From positions 1 through 64,000 of the forward strand of contig NZ_BCXJ01000003.1 in the NCBI RefSeq assembly GCF_001598215.1: a stretch of 64,000 nt of DNA. The letters run 5' to 3'. Positions 60,651 through 64,000 of the stretch are shown piece after piece (positions within the stretch are counted from its first letter, which is position 1; the number at the start of each line of letters is the position of its first letter). Below the pieces are notes generated by a model. It worked only from the letters and a program-made list of their open reading frames with translations, made no database searches and was not told where the DNA came from. This stretch comes from Shouchella clausii (GTDB taxonomy: Bacteria; Bacillota; Bacilli; Bacillales; Bacillaceae_D). A program made the position numbers and the translations under genes.

Positions 60651-60666
60651 ATTTCTAATTCGAGAT
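60651..60666. promoter_or_regulatory. MhqR-box-like operator
   Basis: ATTTCTAATTCGAGAT matches the palindrome ATCTCGAATTCGAGAT, which I recall as the MhqR operator core in B. subtilis, at 14 of 16 positions. Placed at the transcription start, it would allow autorepression. Confidence 0.5.
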
Positions 60667-60688
60667 GGTTAATTTCGAGGTGAATCCA

Positions 60689-61129
60689 TTGAACCAAAGT
60701 CAAACAGACTCGCTGAAGCTGTTTACGGTGATGACGAAAGCGCTTCAATCTGTGCGCATAAAAGCGATTGCCGATATAAAAAAACACGGTTTTAATCCAA
60801 CCGAATTTGCCGTGCTAGAGTTGCTTTATTCAAAAGGTGAACAGCCAGTCCAAAAAATTGGCGAAAAAGTGTTAATTGCTAGCAGCAGCATTACCTATGT
60901 TGTTGATAAGCTTGAACAAAAAGGGATGATTGTCCGCAAGCCATGCCCAACAGATCGGCGTGTGACGTTTGTTTCTCTTACTGAAAAAGGGCATGATTGG
61001 ATGTCTGACATCTTTCCCCGCCATGCTGAAGCAATCGACACCATCTTTGCTTCCCTTGACGAGGCGGAAAAACGCCAGCTCATTGAACAATTAAAGAAAA
61101 TCGGTTACTATGCCGCTCAACTTCCTTGA
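60689..61129 (+). CDS. MarR family regulator, MhqR-like
   Basis: A 146-aa winged-helix regulator: FNPTEFAVLELLYSKGEQPVQKIGEKV, SSSITYVVDKLEQKGMIVRKPCPTDRRVTF with the family wing, and a C-terminal dimerisation helix. The sequence closely recalls B. subtilis MhqR (YkvE), which represses quinone-detoxification dioxygenases and azoreductase. I choose TTG 60689 behind GAGGTG; starts further upstream would include the promoter's start site and operator. No target gene is adjacent; autoregulation is suggested by the box at 60651-60666. Confidence 0.8.
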   Translation: MNQSQTDSLKLFTVMTKALQSVRIKAIADIKKHGFNPTEFAVLELLYSKGEQPVQKIGEKVLIASSSITYVVDKLEQKGMIVRKPCPTDRRVTFVSLTEKGHDWMSDIFPRHAEAIDTIFASLDEAEKRQLIEQLKKIGYYAAQLP

Positions 61130-61307
61130 TGGGGCGGCATGAAAGCCCGCTTTTCCAAACAGCTCACAACAACACCCCGTTCCTCGTCAAGACTCGTCTT
61201 TCTACCACGTTCGTTTGCGCAAAATGGTTCTCTGCTTTCTTTTACTGTTCTCGCTTTCTCTTTCATACCATTTCCATTGCCTTTTCCGATTTTCTACAAA
61301 GAAACGA

Positions 61308-61336
61308 TTGACATTGCCGCTTAACAGTTGTAAAGT
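61308..61336 (+). promoter_or_regulatory. Sigma-A promoter of the M-box/mgtE transcript
   Basis: TTGACA (61308-61313), 17-nt spacer, TAAAGT (61331-61336). The transcript would begin near 61343, right before the M-box. Confidence 0.75.
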
Positions 61337-61358
61337 GAAGCATGCAAGAAAACGATAT

Positions 61359-61515
61359 ATTCCTCGTTAGGTGAGGCTCCTGTGCAGGAGATACGCTGCT
61401 ACCCAAAAATGTCCAAAGACGCCAATGGGTCAACAGAAACCATCGACATAAGGTGGTTTTTAATGTAGCTGGCAATAGCCTATGCCGCACAGTGCTAAAG
61501 CTCTACGAATGGAGG
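61359..61515 (+). ncRNA. M-box (ykoK) magnesium riboswitch
   Basis: The leader contains the conserved M-box blocks in order: CGTTAGGTGAGGCTCC, GGAGATACGCTGCT, CCCAAAAATGTCCAAAGACG, CCAATGGGTCAACAGAAA, CATCGACATAAGGTG, TATGCC and CAGTGCTAAAGCTC TACGAA. The 3' strand of P1 includes GGAGG (61511-61515), which can instead pair with CCTCC (61568-61572) in the terminator. High Mg2+ should therefore favour termination. Confidence 0.96.
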
Positions 61516-61563
61516 CTATTTTTACGCATGCGCGATTATTCGCGTTTATTTATCATGTGTTCT

Positions 61564-61587
61564 AACACCTCCATAGAGGTGTTTTTT
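61564..61587 (+). terminator. M-box-controlled terminator
   Basis: AACACCTC (61564-61571) and GAGGTGTT (61576-61583), then a run of T. It is the expression platform of the M-box. Confidence 0.9.
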
Positions 61588-61615
61588 CATTTTCTTAAAA
61601 AGGTGGTGGTGTGGG

Positions 61616-61720
61616 ATGGATAGTTTGCCCAATCCGAGGTTAGGCTGTTATCGAATGATCATTAAAAAAATAATGGAGAGGGTTCCTCCTGCGCCACAAG
61701 GAAGCAGCCCTCTCGTTTAG
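61616..61720 (+). CDS. Possible 34-codon upstream ORF of mgtE
   Basis: An ATG with an excellent AAAGGTGG site 9 nt upstream opens a 34-codon frame (MDSLPNPRLGCYRMIIKKIM...VPPAPQGSSPLV) that ends in TAG 13 nt before the mgtE ATG. Its last third runs through the hairpin 61676-61714 and contains a Pro-Pro pair followed by Ala-Pro. It lies downstream of the M-box terminator. In Salmonella a proline-containing leader ORF (mgtL) adds Mg-dependent control to mgtA, so a second control layer is conceivable here. Only the reading frame and the ribosome-binding site support it. Confidence 0.45.
   Translation: MDSLPNPRLGCYRMIIKKIMERVPPAPQGSSPLV
61676..61714 (+). promoter_or_regulatory. Hairpin before the mgtE ribosome-binding site
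   Basis: GAGAGGG (61676-61682) pairs with CCCTCTC (61708-61714), with an inner TTCCT/AGGAA pair, ending just before GGGGAGGG, the mgtE Shine-Dalgarno. There is no T-run, so it is more likely a translational or stability element than a terminator. Confidence 0.6.
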
Positions 61721-61733
61721 GGGAGGGATAACC

Positions 61734-63101
61734 ATGGATCAATTAAAAACCGATCGGAAACGAAATGAATATAAAAAACAAATCGTTAAACACCTCGTCT
61801 CCCGGAATCTCCGCGCTTTTCGGGAAACCTTTCTAGAGCTTCATCCTGCAGACCAAGTCGAGTTGTTCCATGAAATTGAAGTGGCACAACAAAAGCAAGT
61901 GCTGCTATTTTTAAGCCCGGCGGAATTCGCCGATTTGTTTGAAGGGCTTGAGCTTGAAGACCAGCTCACGGTATTCCAAGGCCTAAGCTATCAATACGCC
62001 GTTTCGATGTTCAACAACATGTCTGCCGACGATGTTGCCGACTTCCTCGCTGAAATTGAACCGGAGCGGGCAAAAGACATTTTAAGTTCCATGGATATGG
62101 AAGAGGCAAAACGAGTCGAAGAACTAATGGCCTATGCGCCAAAAACGGCAGGCGCAATTATGACAAAAGAATTTGTGCGCTTGTCAGTCGAATCAACAGC
62201 CAAGGAAGTCATTGAAGAACTGCGTGAATCAGCCCCTGATGCGGAAACGATCTATTACTTGTACGTAGTTGATAAAGACCAACGTCTTGCTGGCGTTGTT
62301 TCATTACGTGACCTCATTATCTCCGTCCCAGAAATGACCGTTGACGAGATTATGAGCACACAAGTGGTATCAGTCAACGAAACTGAAGACCAAGAAGACG
62401 TCGCCCGTCTCATCCAAGAATACGATTTTCTCGCTGTTCCAGTCGTGACGCCAGATAAGCGCCTCGTCGGCATTATTACCGTCGATGACGTGATGGACGT
62501 CCTCGAGGAAGAAATCACGGAGGACTTTGGCGAGTTTACGGCTTCCCGGGGCGCCACCGATTTGTCGCTGACCGCCTTTACTGCCGCCAAAAAACGAGCG
62601 CCGTGGCTGATCCTTCTCATGTTTTTTGGCTTGATTACGGCTAATATTATTGGCCAGTTTGAGCAAACACTCGAGCAAGTCGTCTTATTGGCAGCCTTTA
62701 TGCCGATGTTAATGGGCACGGCCGGCAACACCGGCACACAGTCCCTCGCTGTAGCCGTCCGCGCGATCGCCACCGGCTCTTTTGAGCGAGGCGGCGTTAT
62801 GAGAACAGTGAAGCGGGAACTTGGTACAGGCGTCATGCTTGGCATTACATGCATGATTGTCCTCATGGGCATCATTAGTTTGTTTTATAAAGGGAACTTT
62901 CTACTTGCTTTCATTGTCGGCATCTCTCTTTTCTTTGCCTTAAGCGTCGCAGCCGTCATTGGCGCCACCGTCCCTATTATTATCAACAAGCTGAAAATCG
63001 ACCCTGCTGTTGCGTCTGGCCCGTTCATTACCACAATGAACGACATCGTTAGCTTGCTAATTTATTTTACAGTAGCAACGACATTGATTGACAAACTGTA
63101 A
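61734..63101 (+). CDS. mgtE: Magnesium transporter MgtE
   Basis: A 455-aa MgtE: cytoplasmic N domain of helical repeats (residues ~10-135, ADLFEGLELEDQ; ADDVADFLAEIEPERAKDIL), two CBS domains (~135-260, with EYDFLAVPVVTPDKRLVGIITVDDVMDVLEEE), a connecting helix and five membrane helices with the signature FMPMLMGTAGNTGTQS. The CBS and N domains gate the channel in response to Mg2+. GGGGAGGG precedes the ATG. Expression is controlled by the M-box riboswitch upstream, perhaps with the short ORF and hairpin. A terminator follows at 63161. Confidence 0.97.
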   Translation: MDQLKTDRKRNEYKKQIVKHLVSRNLRAFRETFLELHPADQVELFHEIEVAQQKQVLLFLSPAEFADLFEGLELEDQLTVFQGLSYQYAVSMFNNMSADDVADFLAEIEPERAKDILSSMDMEEAKRVEELMAYAPKTAGAIMTKEFVRLSVESTAKEVIEELRESAPDAETIYYLYVVDKDQRLAGVVSLRDLIISVPEMTVDEIMSTQVVSVNETEDQEDVARLIQEYDFLAVPVVTPDKRLVGIITVDDVMDVLEEEITEDFGEFTASRGATDLSLTAFTAAKKRAPWLILLMFFGLITANIIGQFEQTLEQVVLLAAFMPMLMGTAGNTGTQSLAVAVRAIATGSFERGGVMRTVKRELGTGVMLGITCMIVLMGIISLFYKGNFLLAFIVGISLFFALSVAAVIGATVPIIINKLKIDPAVASGPFITTMNDIVSLLIYFTVATTLIDKL

Positions 63102-63160
63102 AAACAATCTAGGTTTCTGCTTTTTCAAATGTCGAGTGAAAATGAGCATGACAACAACTT

Positions 63161-63189
63161 ACCGTCCTGAACAAGGGCGGTTCTTTTTT
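63161..63189 (+). terminator. Intrinsic terminator of mgtE
   Basis: ACCGTCCT and AGGGCGGT (one G-U pair) with a short loop, followed by TTCTTTTTT. Confidence 0.7.
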
Positions 63190-63223
63190 ATCCTTTTTGC
63201 CCCTAATTCGGCTCCTGTTCTGC

Positions 63224-63823
63224 CTATCTTAACCACCCTTTTTTCTTATAGTACGAAATCGCTTCAATCCGGTTGCCGACTTCGAGTTTATCGAGAATAA
63301 CGGACACGTAATTACGCACCGTTCCGTTTGTTATCTTCAGCTCGTCAGCAATTTGCTGGGTCGTACGTCCTTCGGCAATAAGCTTAAGTACTTGCTCTTC
63401 TCGCTCCGTAAGCGGCGTTTCATTGTGGTAGACCATATCAATCAATTCAGGTGCGTAAACTCTACGCCCATCCATAATTGTACGTATCGCAGCAGCCAAA
63501 TCTTCACTTGGACTATCTTTTAGCAAGTACCCCTCTACACCTGCTCGCCGTGCCCGTTCAAAGTAGCCGGGCTGTGCAAATGTGGTCAGAACCATGACCC
63601 GGCATGAGTGGTCTTTCAGTTCATAAGCAGCATCTAGCCCATCCATGACAGGCATTTCAATATCCATAATACATATATTCGGTTGTAACGCTTTAACTAA
63701 TTTAATCGCTTCTTCGCCATTGTGTGCCTTGCCAACCACTTTCATATCGTCTTCAAAATCAAGAAGGGCTCCCAATGCCCCTAACATCATTTGTTGGTCT
63801 TCTGCTATGACAATTTCAATCAT
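63224..63823 (-). CDS. desR: Response regulator DesR
   Basis: A 199-aa NarL-type regulator, the same length as B. subtilis DesR as I remember it. Receiver domain with phospho-acceptor Asp54 in CIMDIEMP, MVLTTFAQPGYFERA and GYLLKDSPSEDLA; LuxR-type HTH TEREEQVLKLIAEGRTTQQIADEL. DesR activates the des desaturase gene in cold shock. ATG 63823 follows AAAGGACG and overlaps the desK end by 8 nt. No des gene is in view; it may lie beyond 64000. Confidence 0.93.
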   Translation of the reverse strand: MIEIVIAEDQQMMLGALGALLDFEDDMKVVGKAHNGEEAIKLVKALQPNICIMDIEMPVMDGLDAAYELKDHSCRVMVLTTFAQPGYFERARRAGVEGYLLKDSPSEDLAAAIRTIMDGRRVYAPELIDMVYHNETPLTEREEQVLKLIAEGRTTQQIADELKITNGTVRNYVSVILDKLEVGNRIEAISYYKKKGWLR

Positions 63824-64000
63824 TGTACACGTCCTTTGTCTTTTTTCCTGTACTAGGAATCGGAACACGCATCGCTAACAAGAATCCATCTTGTGACTCA
63901 TAATATAAGTTTCCATTAATAAATTCTAGCCTTTCTTTCATTCCTTGGAGTCCGCCCTGTTTCGCATCTGTCTTGCCACTGAGGCCGTGTCCATTGTCTT
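63816..64000 (-). CDS. desK: Sensor histidine kinase DesK, C-terminal fragment (cut by window edge)
   Basis: The last 60 codons of a histidine kinase: DNGHGLSG is the G1 box of the ATPase domain, QGGLQGMKERLEFINGNLYYES is the typical HisKA_3/NarL-type end, then AMRVPIPS. The stop TGA at 63816-63818 lies inside the start of desR (8-nt overlap). The 5' part is outside the window. DesK senses membrane order and phosphorylates DesR. Confidence 0.88.
   Translation of the reverse strand, partial: DNGHGLSGKTDAKQGGLQGMKERLEFINGNLYYESQDGFLLAMRVPIPSTGKKTKDVYND

Noticed and set aside
61139-61324. 61-codon hydrophobic frame between the MhqR-like gene and the M-box
   Set aside because: It covers the mgtE promoter, lacks a ribosome-binding site and has no recognisable family.
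62255-62875. 206-codon frame opposite mgtE
   Set aside because: Antisense shadow of mgtE with a Ser/Thr/Arg-rich sequence typical of reverse-frame translation.
1-64000. CRISPR arrays, tRNA or rRNA genes, prophage or IS transposase genes
   Set aside because: No regularly spaced repeats, cloverleaf-like sequence, rRNA signatures or transposase motifs were seen on either strand.

Overview
The window looks like chromosomal DNA of an alkaliphilic Bacillaceae, most probably Shouchella (Bacillus) clausii or a close relative. The main reasons are a complete seven-gene Mrp Na+/H+ antiporter operon and a secreted high-alkaline subtilisin (36055-37197) whose 269-residue mature part is of the Savinase/M-protease type. 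Gene order around dpp-ykf, ald-adeR and desK-desR resembles Bacillus subtilis. No rRNA, tRNA, CRISPR array, prophage or transposase gene was seen. Apart from one small repeat family this is core or near-core chromosome.

Layout. 0.1-9.7 kb: LTA-synthase-type sulfatase, M15 carboxypeptidase lipoprotein, small unknown gene, YesL-type membrane protein, YcaQ-type DNA glycosylase, a three-gene sugar-catabolic operon behind a cre site, and a PRC-barrel protein. 9.8-17 kb: mrpABCDEFG and a divergent stand-alone KdpD-like USP protein. 17-26.5 kb: nitroreductase/HxlR divergent pair, then the dppABCDE-ykfACD operon for dipeptide and murein-peptide uptake and recycling, which lacks ykfB. 26.7-34.5 kb: RarD, phosphogluconolactonase, ald with its PucR-type regulator, sulfurtransferase, amino-acid permease, CwlK-like endopeptidase. 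34.6-37.5 kb: HTH-TPR (RRNPP-like) regulator convergent with the alkaline protease, plus an unannotated 49-codon gene. 37.6-44 kb: hflX behind a leader with a 12-codon ORF, epoxide-hydrolase-like enzyme, Mn2+ riboswitch-TerC exporter, PTS-IIC-like protein, TPP riboswitch-tenA, tag. 44-48 kb: vpr-like protease, sipW and a tasA/camelysin-like gene in one operon. 48-61 kb: PHP phosphatase, MDR oxidoreductase, cyclophilin lipoprotein pair, DUF3900 protein, CdaR regulator-glycerate kinase, flavin reductase, methionine aminopeptidase, aminotransferase-GNAT pair, MhqR-type regulator. 61-64 kb: M-box riboswitch, short upstream ORF and mgtE, then desR and the end of desK.

Three metabolite- or metal-sensing riboswitches (Mn2+, TPP, Mg2+) are clear. 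Cell-envelope and exoprotein functions are over-represented: LTA synthesis, two M15 peptidases, NlpC/P60, two subtilases, and SipW-TasA. The observations most worth a second look are the uORF-plus-hairpin between the M-box terminator and mgtE, the leader peptide before hflX, the protease-SipW-TasA operon, the stand-alone KdpD-like protein facing mrp, and a roughly 140-bp imperfect inverted-repeat element present twice.

All function calls rest on reading translated sequences and remembered family features. No database search was run. Where a start codon was moved from the longest frame, the ribosome-binding site that decided it is given.
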